Assembly (NCBI GenBank): GCA_002943765.1
Contig: PQWQ01000012.1
Span: forward strand, 1,563,501-1,627,500
DNA: 64,000 nucleotides
Source: Psoroptes ovis
Taxonomy: Eukaryota > Arthropoda > Arachnida > Sarcoptiformes > Psoroptidae
Direction of reading: 5' to 3'
Shown here: piece after piece, positions 13,927 to 27,107 of the stretch
Numbering within the stretch: position 1 is the stretch's first letter
Layout: each line of letters starts with the position of its first letter
Notes under the pieces: generated by a model
Told to the model about the DNA's origin: nothing
The model's input: the letters and a program-made list of their open reading frames with translations, nothing else
Databases searched by the model: none
Translations under genes and position numbers: made by a program

Positions 13927-14060
13927 TCAATAAAAATCAATGATTATGGTGACCAGATAATGGTGAGCAAGAACGAATCCAAACATGGCTGAAGATGATG
14001 CGAATGACATTGAAAATCTAATGTTAATGGACATGGAAATCTCCGTTACATGATTTCAGT
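13927..14060 (-). other. Coding-like island with a hydrophobic segment
   Basis: A minus-strand open frame ends in TGA (13927-13929) after a hydrophobic stretch containing AMFGFVLAHHYLVTIIIDFY. It could be the last coding exon of a small membrane protein. No upstream exon could be tied to it with confidence. Confidence 0.2.
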
Positions 14061-14109
14061 CAATTATAATGTTTTCAAACATTGAATAATGAACATATTT
14101 ATGATGTTT

Positions 14110-14262
14110 GATAGTATCGATTGATAGATTGAGCTGAACTAAACAATATGTTGTTTGGATGTGTCGTTGCATCACAATCGATAATGATCGAGAAACATTC
14201 GTTTGGATCATATTCAAATGGTTTCGATGGTCTCATTGATTTAATAAGATTTCATTTGGGGA
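14110..14262 (-). other. Coding-like island, unrecognised
   Basis: A minus-strand open frame contains FEYDPNECFSIIIDCDATTH, with non-repetitive composition. It is interrupted soon after. It may be an exon or a relic; no partner exon was established. Confidence 0.15.
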
Positions 14263-15116
14263 TTATCTCTTTTTGTTTTTTTTTTTTTTTGATTGAATTT
14301 AATTCAATCGAATTAGATTTCGTAATATTTTTTGGCAAAAATTTTTGCCAAAATTTCGAAAACTCCCCATGAGAATTCTGGTTTCACATTTTATTGAAAA
14401 ATCACGTATTTTGTCATACGATTTACCATAGTCAGACTTTTTCAGATTTGGGATCGGTTGAATAATGTAAAATGAGATCTTTTGATTTATTTTCAATGTT
14501 TTTTTTTCAATCGTCTCGACGATTGTTTGGTTGTCAGTGTTGCTGCTGCTGCTGTCTTACATTGATTTGAATCAAATTAAATCAAATTGAATTCAATCGC
14601 AATCAAATCAAACATGATGAAATTCAATCATCAATTGACCCGAATTTTTTTCGATTTTTTCAAATTCTTCCATTCTTCTATGAATTATCAAATTTCAAAG
14701 ATTCAATTTCATTTTCAATAATTTGTCTCTTCGGCTAATTCAATCAAACTCAATCGAACTCTTCGATTCAATCGACTCGAGTCAAATTTGATGGCGAGAA
14801 ATCATCGAATCATCGGTGAAAGCGGTGCTCGTTCGGGGACCTGTGGACCATAGGGTCTATTGTTTTTTTCAAAATTTTCTTCAAATTTCAATTATTGATT
14901 CGATTAACGAAGAATTTATTTTCGAAAAAAAATTGAAATCAATAATCGGATTGTTTTGTATTAGTTTGTTAGACGTATTTGTGGTAGCATATAACCTACC
15001 ATCTTGTTTCAACAATCGTCAATGATAATGGACACCTTTTCGAAACGATGATGATAATTCCGCAATCATTCGATTGATAATTCGACAATCATCAAAGAAA
15101 ACGAAAAAAACCATGT

Positions 15117-15311
15117 TCATATATGATAATCGGTTTGTTTCCTCGAATAACTTCGAACAAGGCTGAAGGCCCATATTGTTTCAATAACGATAATAACCAA
15201 TAGGCCGAGCAGTGGACCTGTATCCTGAAGAAATGTCCTGACATAACGCCTCGATATCCATGGATCCAAAGCATCACATGCATTGAAACTCGTCCATGAA
15301 TTCAGCGACAA
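15117..15311 (-). other. Probable terminal exon of a membrane protein (tetraspanin-like end?)
   Basis: The minus-strand frame contains a Cys (NACDALDPW) about 20 residues before a hydrophobic segment (GPLLGLLVIIVIETIWAFSL), then a short basic tail (VRSYSRKQTDYHI) and a stop. A final extracellular Cys, a last membrane helix and a short basic cytoplasmic tail is the layout of a tetraspanin C terminus. That is inference only: the CCG motif and the other three helices were not found nearby, and no strong acceptor is obvious. The GC content is higher than the surroundings, which supports real coding or recently coding DNA. Confidence 0.3.
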
Positions 15312-15774
15312 TCAATTCAATGAAAAAAACACGTCGAAACATGTTACACGAATGATACATGAATCAAATGCACGGCTAATTCTTTCGACTTTGTCCATGT
15401 AAAAAAAAAACATTGAATTATCGATTTTCAAAACGGAATTTTCCACGTCGTTTCATTCAACGTACATTTCCAGTGAATGGAATCGATTTTTCAATTTATC
15501 ATTTTTTTTTGTTTGCTTGTCATTCTTCATTCGTTGTCTATTTATGATAATAATACAACAACGACATTATTAAAAAACAAAATAATAATAATGATAATGA
15601 CGATAATTGAAAATTAATGTACGAAATGTTAATGATGAATAATATTATATTTTACATTCAAATGTCATCATCATTATTATTATGATTATTAGTATGATTA
15701 TTATTGATGACAAATTTCATTGAAATTATTGAGAAAAAAACAAAAACAAAAGCAAATAAAAAATATTAAAAAAA

Positions 15775-15905
15775 TAACAAGCATCGAAAACAAACATATT
15801 CGTTGATGTTTTCGTCGATACATTGGATTTGAAGATGTATTTTGCCAGAATCGATGCTTCGGAATGTTTGGAAAATTTGTAGTTTCATTTAGCTTGAAAT
15901 TATTG
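15775..15905 (-). other. Coding-like island, unrecognised
   Basis: A minus-strand open frame contains NIPKHRFWQNTSSNPMYRR, with normal amino-acid variety, and passes into low-complexity sequence. It could be an exon of the same unresolved gene as the island at 15117-15311, which lies downstream on the same strand. Confidence 0.15.
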
Positions 15906-15978
15906 TTTTTCAATTAGCATCAATTCATTTTTGGCAACATTCTTTCCAATCATTATTGACACATTTGATATACAATTG

Positions 15979-16054
15979 AGTTGTCCGAAAAATTCTTGCG
16001 TTTTGAATCAATGCAAATCCGCATATAAAATCGACAAGAACTTTTCGGACAACT
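15979..16054. repeat. 76-bp TIR MITE
   Basis: AGTTGTCCGAAAAATTCTTG opens the element, and CAAGAACTTTTCGGACAACT closes it as an almost perfect inverted repeat. It belongs to the same family as the elements at 10375, 34147 and 62231. The TA flanks are not preserved here. Confidence 0.7.
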
Positions 16055-16525
16055 GAGAATGATTTTTTTCATCTATGAATCTTATTGTTGTCCAACGAAT
16101 TTGTTTTTTTTTTCAGAAAATTCTCGAAATGAAATTTGATTTTTGAAAAAAACAAATTTTGAATTTCAGAAATATTCTACTGATTATTCATTCATTTTTT
16201 GTTGATTTTCGTTGATTTTTCGTTGATTCGTTGTTGTCAAACAACAACAGAATCAACGAATTTTGTTCTCATTTATATGAAACAAATTGAAAATTTATGA
16301 ATTGAATGAATGCAATTGCAAATGCATGAATTCATAAAATTTTCAATTTGTTTTATACATGTGAAAAACAAAATGAAATAAAAAAAAACAATTTTCATTA
16401 TTTTTTTTTCCCATCATCAATATATTTTGCTTCAGGCTCAATTCATACATTGTTGTATCAATCTTGATATTTGATTTTGATTCTTTTCCATTATCTTGCA
16501 GAATTCTCCATTATTGCCAATGAAT

Positions 16526-16717
16526 TTATTCATCAGATTTCTTTATAGATTTATCTTTGGATTTTTCTCGAATATTGGCTGCAAGATTGGCCATTATCTG
16601 TTTGTCGGTCGGATCTGTGTAAATATCACAATATTTCGTATGCGAAAACCATGTTGTTTGATTCAAAACAAAAGATTTTGATCTAATTTCGATTCGATTC
16701 AATTCAATAAAATCCAA
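16526..16717 (-). other. Coding-like island ending in a stop, unrecognised
   Basis: A minus-strand frame contains YCDIYTDPTDKQIMANLAAN and then a Lys/Ser-rich tail ending in TAA. Its composition is typical of protein rather than of the surrounding repeats, so it may be a C-terminal exon. No upstream exon was identified. Confidence 0.25.
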
Positions 16718-19700
16718 ATCGAATGAAATCCAATCAATTTATATATTCGATAAATTAATTACTCAGCAACAATAAAACATGATAATAATTTGAAATTAAA
16801 ATTACAATTTACAATATTAGACTAACTAAATTGAAAAATAATAAATTATCATTTTCAAATATCGAGGAAATAAATGATTTTCGGTAAATGAAAACATATT
16901 GATTCATTCGATTCAATTTGTTATGATTATTTCATAGAATAATAATAACAATAATTGAATGAATGTTCATGATAATAATATTAATAATTTTCAATCATTT
17001 CTTCATTTATAGTTCCACATTTACCATGGATTCAAGCGAATCAAATGAATCTAGTCAATGATAATTTGATTTGAATTTGATTTAAATAAAATAGAATTTC
17101 ATTTCATATTTGATTCCAAAATCGATTACAATTTAATTACAATACAATTCTTGTTGATTATTGATTCGGGTATTCTTCTTGATAATTCTTGGTTTATTTC
17201 TTGGTTTATTTGTCGATATTCTGTCGAATGTTTCTCGGCAAATGTTTCATCAAATAATTATTTTAATGTAAGAATAATTGTACCAAAAATTTCATTTGTT
17301 TATTGTTTATTCATATTTTCAATATTTATGAACAATTGAATTAAATCAAAATGAATCAACGGATAATAATCATAATAATCATGATAATAATAATAATAAT
17401 ACAAATTATCATTAAATTATATTATCGTCTAACTGTTATTGCGATTATTATTATTACTGTGATTATGATTATTTTGATTATTTGTTACTTCATTATTTTG
17501 ATGTTGAAGGAAATTTTCATTATTATTGCCATTATTATCCATTATTTATATTTTTTTCATATCTTAACTATGAAAATTTCAATGATAATTCATATTTTCA
17601 CTTTGATTCGAATGAAATTCAATGAATATTTCCAATGATACATAATTCACAAGATCATGAACAGAAATTAGTCTGATTTAGGATAATTATTATTGGTTTT
17701 TTTTTCGTTCTTAGTCAGGCCTCTTATTCGTTCGTTAAGCTGTTTGTTCACTTGATCATTCGTTATAGTTAATACAACAAAATAAATGTTTTATTACTTT
17801 GGACACAGTTTGAGGCCGTGTGTGGCATCAATATTATTGCTTCATGTTTTTTTCGCACTGTTGTTGCCATTGTCTTCGATGTTGTCTTCCAACGTTGTTG
17901 TTCATCAGTTGTATATATCATTTTTTTTCTCAATCATTCTGTCTGATAGAATCATAATGAAAATAATTTATGATTCTATCAGACAATATTCTATCTGTTC
18001 AGAATGATTATTTTTGTTATTACACCTGCAATATTGAAATATTGCTGCTGCTGTTGCTTAAACACACATATATTTTCAAGCAAACAAAACCGAGTAGTCG
18101 TGAATTTCTTGATATATATTTTTTTGATTTTATTTATTCGATACCTTTCATATTTGTTTTTTTTTTCGCTTGATTCATTATTTATTTATTATTATGAAAC
18201 ATTTATTTCATTTTCACTTTAAAAGATGAAATTTACTGCGTAAATAATAAAAAAAAAATGAAAGAAATTATTAATATTTTTTTATATTGAAAGCAAAGAA
18301 ACGTGAAAAAATTGTAATAAAATATGAAATTTCATAACAAATATTGATGTTTGTTGTTTGTTGTTGATGCTACATGATACATTACTATGCGTTCTATGAG
18401 ATAATACAAAGATTCATTCGATTTTTTTTTCACTTACTTTATTGATTCTTTATCAATTCTTTATAATTTTCAATAATAATAACAATGATGATTCAATGGT
18501 TAAGAATTGAAAGGTTTTTTTTCGTTTGCTTATTTTGTTATCAATCAAATGGAATTTATTTTTCCCCATTATTTTTCATCATCAAATATTTCATAAAATT
18601 TTTATACGTCTACGAATTTCGGTAATAAAAAACTATTTATTTTTTCTTTTGACAACCAAATTAATCATTTTTCTCCAATTTCAATTTCAATAATCATCTG
18701 GCGCTTAGGGTATTTTTTTTTTTTGAATTCAATTTAATTCATTGAAAATAAAATTTAATTCAATTCAAATAACATCATATGATTAACCATGCAATACACA
18801 GGAATGATACACATGATGCTTGATGATTAATTTCCATTGATGAAAATTTTCCTGTAAAATTCACCTGTGAATAAACAGAAATAATGTAGAAAATTGTATT
18901 TCAATGAAGATAATAATAACGACAACAAACGTACCGAATTCAAACACGAATCGTGAATGATTGATAATTGATGATATATTTTTATTATTTTTTTAAAGTG
19001 AAACTCAAAATAAACATCACAAAAAAAAATGATTGATATTTCGGTAAATAAATGGTAAATAAACAGATATACATTTCCGTTCATTTTTTCCGTTTATTTT
19101 TGAAAGTTTCAAATGGAATTTTTAATTTAAAATATTTTGATAAAATTGAATTGTCAAAAACATTTGGAAATGTGTTTTCATTTCTTTCTCGTATCATTTC
19201 TTTTAAATACACAAACACTGTTTATTTAAATTCAAATATTTGTGGATTTAATTTTTTCACATATAAATTCAATGATCATCATCACCATCAATATTGATTC
19301 CACACATTCAAATTCATTCATTCATTCAACAACAACAAATGTTTGCTTTTGTTTTGTTTGATCTTTGAACAAATAAACAAACAAACAAACAAATGGAAGC
19401 AAAATGTCTAATGTAAAAATGATGATCAAATAAGAAGAATGTGAAATTGAAAATTATAAATTTAAAATAAATAATAATACACAAGAAATCGGATTGTTTG
19501 AGTAAATAAATAGATATGAGAATAAATCGATTAAAAATTGAATTTTTTTTTTTTTGGTTTTCTTTTCACATTTTGAAATTTCTTAAAATATAAATAAAGA
19601 AATGAAAGAATGATTAAATAAATAAACAAACAGATCAAATAATAAAAGTTTAAATAATCACATGGATATGACAGATTTGTTTTTGATGTTGATGTTTGAC

Positions 19701-20339
19701 TGTGGTGAAAATTGACATGTTTTTAATCAAATATTTTTCGCTTGACCATTCGTGAATGTCATTGATTTGTCATTGGATGATAATGATGATCATGATTATG
19801 ATAGTGGATACAGAATTGATTGTTTTTAGTGAAAAATTAATTAAAATCAATTAATTAAAATTGATTAATTAATTATTTTTGAACTTTCGATTTCGAATTT
19901 TTTTTCGATTCCAAGTTTTTTTTGATTAAATACCCGCTATCTATCGTCATTCAATGAAACTATCTATTCAAAAAAAAATTTTCGTCAAAATTTATTTGAG
20001 AATTAGAAATAATGAATGAATGATGCATAAATAAATGGAAATTCATTCGTCAATTTGTAGAAATATTTTTTATATTAATTAATTAATAAATAAATAAAAT
20101 AAAATAATGAATTCATTGAATCAATGAGTGAAAATTGAAAAATGAAGAAATGAAATTAAATCAACATATTTATATAAAATTTTACAAATTGTAATTATAT
20201 ATATTACAAATCATGAATGATTATATAAATAATTGTAATCAAATTCATTCAATTGGAGCATCGAATTCAATTGAAGAGAAAAAAAAATTGGCCAAAAAAA
20301 TGAATTAAATAAAAAATTGTTTTTGTACAGAAATGATCA
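16718..20339. other. AT-rich non-coding stretch
   Basis: No gene that I can support. The sequence is dominated by ATT/ATA simple sequence, poly-T tracts and TAAT words. A frame at 17786-18007 (+) is open but hydrophobic and T-rich, and is more likely chance. Confidence 0.5.
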
Positions 20340-23300
20340 TCAATTTTTTCCATAATAATGTTGTTGAAATTGATGAAATTGTTGTTGTTGTTGTTGTGAT
20401 TGATGCAATTGATTATGCCCATTGTTGTATGGTGATATATTCAATTGTCTATTCGTTGATGAAGATAATGAAGAGGATAATGTTGAAGATCTTAATGGAC
20501 GTGTTGATGATCGATAATTATTGTTATTGTTATTAGTATTATTATTAGTATTGTTTGTATCATTATAAGTTGATGGTAAAAATGATTGCTGTTGATTTAT
20601 AAATGATTGATGTTGCTGAAAATGTTGCTGTTGTGATTGTTGATTATGGTGTTGTAGATGATTGATTTGATTATGTGTTAATTGATGATGTGTTAAATTA
20701 TTATTGTTATTATTATCATGATGATTATTACCGATAGTGGATAAAAGTTTTGCGTCAAAATTATTATTTATATTATTCAATTGTTGCTGCTGCTGCGGAA
20801 TAAATTGTGGTGGAAGTGGCGGAGGTGGTGGTGGCGGCGGTAATGTTAATGAACCATTGATAGCATTATTATTATTTGATAAGGAACTTGAATATCCTGA
20901 TGTTGATGATGATGATGATGATGACGAAGACGACGATGATGATGATGATAATGATGATGGAAAACCAGTGGTAGGTGGTAAATTGTTCGGCGTTATATTT
21001 GAAGATGATAAACTATTCAAGTGTTTACTCAAATAATGTGCATAACTATCCGGAATTTGCGGAGCGGTAGTTGCTGAAGATGTCGTTGATGATGTTGCAA
21101 ATGAATTTGCATTTATCAAAGAGGTAGATAATGATAATGCTGTCGATGATACTTTCGAATCTAGCTGCTGTTGTTGATAAGATAATGATGATGATGTCTG
21201 CAATGATGAATGGATCAAAGCGGAATCTGATTGATGATCTGACATTGTTGTTGCGCATTGCTGTTGTAATGAATTGACATTAGAACTACTACGTCGTGTT
21301 TGTCTCATATTGCAATTATCGATGATACTATTATTGTTATTGCCATCAGATAAATCAATATCATTGATTTTCGACTTTGAGTTTGTAATTATGGATGTTG
21401 ATGTTGTTGTAGGTGTTGTAGCTAAAATATTGTTCATAGATGTAGATGATAATGATGATGCTGAATTCAGTTGTTGCGGTGTTGATGATCCAGATTTTAT
21501 CTGCGATGATAATGAAGGGGAAGTATTTGTTGTATTTATCATCGAAGTAGTGGTTGTGGCGGCGATTGTCGATGCACATATTTGATTGACCGATTTTGAT
21601 TTATCATTTTCATCATTATTGTTGCCGCTATTATCACCTGAATTTTTACCGTTTATTACTGTTGTTGTCGATGTTTTAGATGGTGATGATACTGATGATT
21701 GCTTCATCGTTGACATCATCAATGTTCTTAACATTAATGACATTGTTGGATCGAATTGTTGGAAATTATTATTATCATCATCATCATTATTGTGATTATT
21801 GATATTATCATTATCACCATCATTATCGTTATTTTTATTGTCTTCATCATCATTTTTCGATAATTTCATTGTTTCTTTGATCAATTTCAATGTTGTATCA
21901 TAATAATCAGCTTTTTGTTTCAATAATTTAACTTCTTTTTTTAGTTTGCTTTTTTCAACTAATAAATTATTCAATTTTTGCAACATTGACGATATATCTT
22001 TATTTTCATCTCTTGTCATCAAATAATGTGAGGAATTAATCCATTGAAACTCTAATAATTCTTCGATTGTTTTAGGTATTGATGGCAATTCAATTGTCGG
22101 TGGTGGCGGTAATGGTGAATTCGATGATTCAAACGACTTATATCCATAATATGGGATCATTGATGGACTAAATGGTATTTTTGATCTCGCTTGTTCATTG
22201 ATTAATTTTAAATTAACATTTTCGAGATAATGTTGCTGAGTATTTGAAGATTTACTACAAAAAACAAAACAAAAAATTAATGATAATCGATAAACAATCC
22301 GAAACAAACCATGTTGTCAATAATTTATTATCATTAGATTCTTGACCTAACTGCATCATCATTGCATTATTATTACTAGCATTGAGACCAGTATTTATTG
22401 ATAATAAATTATTGAAATTCAGAACACCATTCATTGAGGATGATGATGATAATGGATTCAAACAATTGTTCAATGGTATTGTCGATTGATGGTGACAACT
22501 TACCAAATAAAGAGATTAAATTTAATTTTTATTTTCGCAAAGTAGTAAAAATAAACTCACCATTTTGTTGGTGAAATATTATTTGAATTGGAATGTTGCT
22601 GTGTTTCATCGTTGATTTTAGAAATTCTTTGATGATTCGTTGTAACTGGTGCAATTGGCGACTTTAAGCCATTCGGTGATTTCATTTTCGTAATTGATTG
22701 ATTATTTCCATTATTATTGCATTTGCTATTTTGTGATTGAGATCTATGAAAATCGTTTAAAAAACGAAAAAAATGTGTGTTGAAATTCAGTTTAAAAATC
22801 TAATCAAATCAATAAATGAATAATAGAATAGATATACCTGGAAGATTTATTCTTATTCGACACTATTATCGAAGATTTTTCATTTGTTTTCAATTTTTTC
22901 GATATTGTCGATGCTGATGATGATGATAATAATGTTGATGATTGATGATTTACTTTATTAGACTTTTGACTATGATTACGTTTAGTCTCATTTTGATTGA
23001 TACGATTTTGTTTTAATTGACGATTTGATGCTGCATTTGATGCAGATATTGTGGTCGATTTTTGTGAAGAAGTTTTTTCACCTGATGTGAGATTCGTAAT
23101 TGTATTATTATTTGAACTATTACGACGCTTTGAAACATTCGGTCCTAATGTGGTATCGGATTTTTTTCGCTTTTTGATTCGATAATCTTCATCATCGTCA
23201 TCGTCATCATCATCGATATTTTTATTGCCTGAATTATCGTTATCTGTTTTCGTTTCCTCCTCCTCATCATCATCATCATTATCGTTATCATCGCTATCAC

Positions 23301-25764
23301 CTGTATCACTGAGAATTAAACGTGATGATAATGGCTGACGTTTTGTTTGGCTATTCATTGCAGATGCTACTGCTGTGGCTGATGATGGAATGATACCATT
23401 TGTTGATGATGATGATGATGAATGAATTGTACTATTTGTTGTAGTTGTTGATGCCATCGTTGCTGGCATATTTACTGAAGAAGATGATGATAATGGATGC
23501 TGTTTATTGAGTCGATTTTTTATCGTGAGAGATGATTTGGATTGCTGTTGTTTGGAATCAATTTTAATCTTATTAACATTTTTATTATTCGATAATTTGG
23601 CAGAATTTTTAGTTGCAAGTGTTGAAGCTTTATTTGTTTGTTTTTTCTTCTTTTTTAAAGATTTATCATTGTTAATTGATGAATCAGAATTCGATGACAT
23701 ACCACCATCATCGTCATCACTAGATGAAGATTCTGATGATTCAGATTCTGATGATGATCCTTCATCCGATAATATTAATTTAGATGATTGTTGTAATGTT
23801 GAAGAATTCGATGTAGGTTTACTAGCTCGATTTGTTATTGAATTTGACATTGTTGATGTCGATGTAGACATTTGTGATTGCTGTTGTTGCGACATAATTG
23901 TATTAGATGATAAAGACGCTGTCATAGTTGTTGCTGTTAGAGCAGATGATTGAGTTGTCAATGGCCTTTTATTCATCAAAGTTTTTGCATTAGAATCATT
24001 ATCATTATCAGAACTATCGGATGTCGTTGATAATGATGAACGTTTTTTGACTCTTGATTGCGGTTTACCTTTATTATTACTCGTGCTATTGTTAATGTTT
24101 GCACTATTTGTTTGAGAATTCGATAGATTTGAAGTAGATAAATTACTCGCTATAGCAGATGATGAACGTTCACTAGGAACATTTGTTGATGCTGCTACTG
24201 ATTTCTTTTTATTTGGCAATTTTTCATCATCAGACGAATCATTAGATGAATCTGAATCGCTCGATGAATCATTGTCATCGCTCGAAGATGATTCGGATGA
24301 TTCAGATGATCCCGACGATGATGATGATGATCCGGATGATGATCCAGAATCTGATGATTCCGATGATGAATTAGAAGAGGAAGATGATGATGATAAGGTA
24401 CGTTTACGCGGAACCTGTAATGATTCACTTGGACAAATTGGCGATGTCAATATTTGCGATTTTTGTATTGACTGCTTGTTATTAGATAAGTCGGAATAAT
24501 TGAATGATTTTTTCATTGAATTTGAGATCATTGCTGTAGATGATGAGGATTTATTAGAGGATTTTATTAAGTTGTTTGGATTAACAGTATTGGAATTTTT
24601 TCTTTGCTGCAAACGATTATTATTCATTGTTTCTTTTGAGGAATTTTTGATAGAATTTTTGCTACTATCAGATGATGAATTCAAACTTGTCCGTTGTTGT
24701 GATGGAGAAATCATCATAGATGATGATGCTGGTATTGGTGATGGCAAATTTAATGTCGGACGATTTGATTCATCATTTTCATTATCATTCAATAAGAATA
24801 GACAATTCGATTGTTTACGATTGGGATCTTCAGGGCGATATGGCGGTAATATTTTTATTTTCGTCCGTCTTGGATTCCTCAATTTTTCAATATGCTGTGG
24901 GCAATATGCTTTGTATTTTAAACGTGTTGCTGATGCTTCTTCACACAAATAACCTTGATATTGAGCACTATTAAATTGAAATATTAATCAGTTAGTCAAG
25001 AGAAATGTACAAAAAATAAAAATGTACCATGTAACATGAAATTTATTTGGACAATTTGGATAGTGACATGACATACAACAGCCGCTACGTGATGTTTCTT
25101 TGTCTTTACCGCTCATTTCACATAATATGCAGATGCAACCAACACGTCTTGGATCAATACGTTCCAATATGATTGGTTCCATTGTCTTAATATTTTCAAA
25201 TTCAACTTCTGGTATATACAATGCACAAACAACATGACACCATCGATTATTTGATGTTGGTTTGAAAGCACCATATTTTGCTGGACATAATTCACATTTT
25301 TTTGGCTTTTTATTCATCGAACACGGTGTACAATACCATTCACCTGGTGGTATTGTTGTTAAACCATAGCATGCTTCATGTACACCAATACCACAATTAT
25401 CACCATCACAATAAATTATTACATTATCTAGATAGCCTTCATCTTGACCACAAACAACACAACCACCAACCATTTCTTTTTCCGTTTCAGTTGATTTTTT
25501 CGTATTTTTTAATTGTTGTGTTATTATCGTCGATGTAGAGTGTTTTTTATCTCTGTCTTCGTTAGAGTTTTTATTTGAAATTTTATTTGAATTTGTCAAA
25601 TTATTATGAACACGACTATTATTTACAATATTTTCCGATGATGATGATGTTGATAAATTATTTTGAAAACGAGATTGATTATTACTATTCGAATGATTTA
25701 TACTACTATGTTGTTGTTGATGATTATGATAATTATGATGTTGTTGTTGATGTTCAATGTCCAT
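20340..25764 (-). CDS. MLLT10: AF10/AF17 (MLLT10/MLLT6, fly Alhambra) family chromatin reader
   Basis: The five-exon model reads open to 1717 residues: 25764-25028, 24967-22838, 22743-22561, 22498-22310 and 22254-20340. All junctions are GT-AG with introns of 55-94 nt. Residues ~101-150 form a PHD finger (CVVCGQDEGY...EACYG...WYCTPC). An extended PHD follows, and its FHVT/CAQ motif is rebuilt exactly across the first intron. This PHD-knuckle-PHD module identifies the AF10/AF17/BRPF class. Residues ~1142-1205 carry LLEFQWINSSHYLM and heptads, matching the octapeptide-motif leucine zipper that in the family recruits DOT1L; this separates AF10 from BRPF. Between them is a very long Ser/Asn/Asp-rich linker, and the C terminus is Gln/His-rich. 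The likely role is a nuclear histone H3 reader coupled to H3K79 methylation (family knowledge). Start ATG is at 25764. The family call is firm; the exact paralogue name is not. Confidence 0.88.
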
Positions 25765-27100
25765 GATGATTCATGATTAATATTTAATAAATGAGAATTT
25801 TTTTTTTTAAATAAATGAAAAATTTGAATCAAATTTAATTGTTGCAAAATATGAATTCTATATCTTATCCTTCTTCGATTAATACATCAAAATGGTCAAT
25901 CAAAGAATATTAAAATTCATTCAGAAAAACAATTACATCGTCTGTCTATGATTATGCGAAATAAACAATAAATTATATGTATCAATCATTCATAAATATT
26001 CAAAACAAAAACCTGTCAGAATTTTTCGAGCCAAATCTTTGATTGAAATTAGAATTTTCATTGAAAACTTCCGTAAATTTGATTATCGATCAATTATTGA
26101 TGATGGTCAGATTTAATTATAATCAAATTTAATTGAAATTAATTTTTTTCTTGATTTTGATAAGATATAATCATACACAAACACACACATACACACAAGT
26201 TGATAAATAAATAAAAAATACAAAAACAAATATTTTTTTCTGCTGTGGAAGTAGCAAAGCTCAAAGAAAGAATTTTTTTCATGAATGGATTCGGTATTCA
26301 CAATGCATTTTCAATTCATTGAATTTTTCATCGAAAACATTCGAATTCGATTCTCACTTCTGTCGTTGTCCACTACGTTTGTTTTCGATATTTTGACATC
26401 AAAGAATTATCGGAAGCAAGTTTTTTTTCTGTTGTAGAATACATCGTATGAGATAGTGGCACTAAAAATAGAAGAATTCAAAAAAAAAAAAATATGCAAA
26501 GAATTCGATCAAGAATGTATGAATGAAGAGTGATAATGGCTATGATCCAATAATTAAAATTGTAAAAAGTTTCTTTCTCTGTGATTTTAATGCTACTACT
26601 ACTGCAAGCATACAGATTTCGACGCCGCTGCTGTGCTACAACTAGTACTGCTGCTTTTGAAAATGATAGAAGCATTGTTAGAACAAGGAATTCTATACAT
26701 TGTAAAAATAAAAATACCGGATTTTTGTACATGTACATATGCACATGTTTGCACATGCTCAATAAAGCATGCGTTTTAATTCGTAAAAATTCGAAATTTT
26801 TTTTGGTTGTTGATTATTACACTTGTCAAATGCTCTTGGCATTGATACAGTAATAATAGAATAAATATCTGTTGATTACAACAAAATTATCGTTAATCAG
26901 ATGATATTTGATTAACGAGTTACAATTTCCACCCGTGTTTTTTTTGTGTTTTCAATATACATCAACTGTATGCATCATCATTCAATCGACATAAATCAAC
27001 CCACTAAAATAAATATTTCACCAAATCGATCAAAACTATTTCTCGGGAAAAATTTTGTCAATAAATGTTAAATGAATCTCATAGAAAAGTAAATTAAAAA
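25765..27100. promoter_or_regulatory. Divergent intergenic region between the AF10-like gene and the DUF4781-like gene
   Basis: This must contain the promoters of both flanking genes, which diverge from it. No core promoter motif is convincing. The part from about 26750 onward is duplicated at about 30470-30720, upstream of the second DUF4781-like copy. It includes CACATGCTCAATAAAGCATG at 26752, matched at 30472 with two changes. Confidence 0.4.
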
Positions 27101-27107
27101 AACAAAA

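Noticed and set aside
17351..17638. 95-codon Ile-rich plus frame
   Set aside because: Encoded by ATT/ATA simple repeats; hydrophobicity is a by-product of composition.
20737..21585. Plus-strand frames opposite the AF10-like gene
   Set aside because: Asp/Val/Gly-rich shadows of the Ser/Asn/Thr repeats on the coding strand.
23507..24952. Plus-strand frames of about 150 codons
   Set aside because: Antisense shadows of the Ser-rich exon 2 of the AF10-like gene.
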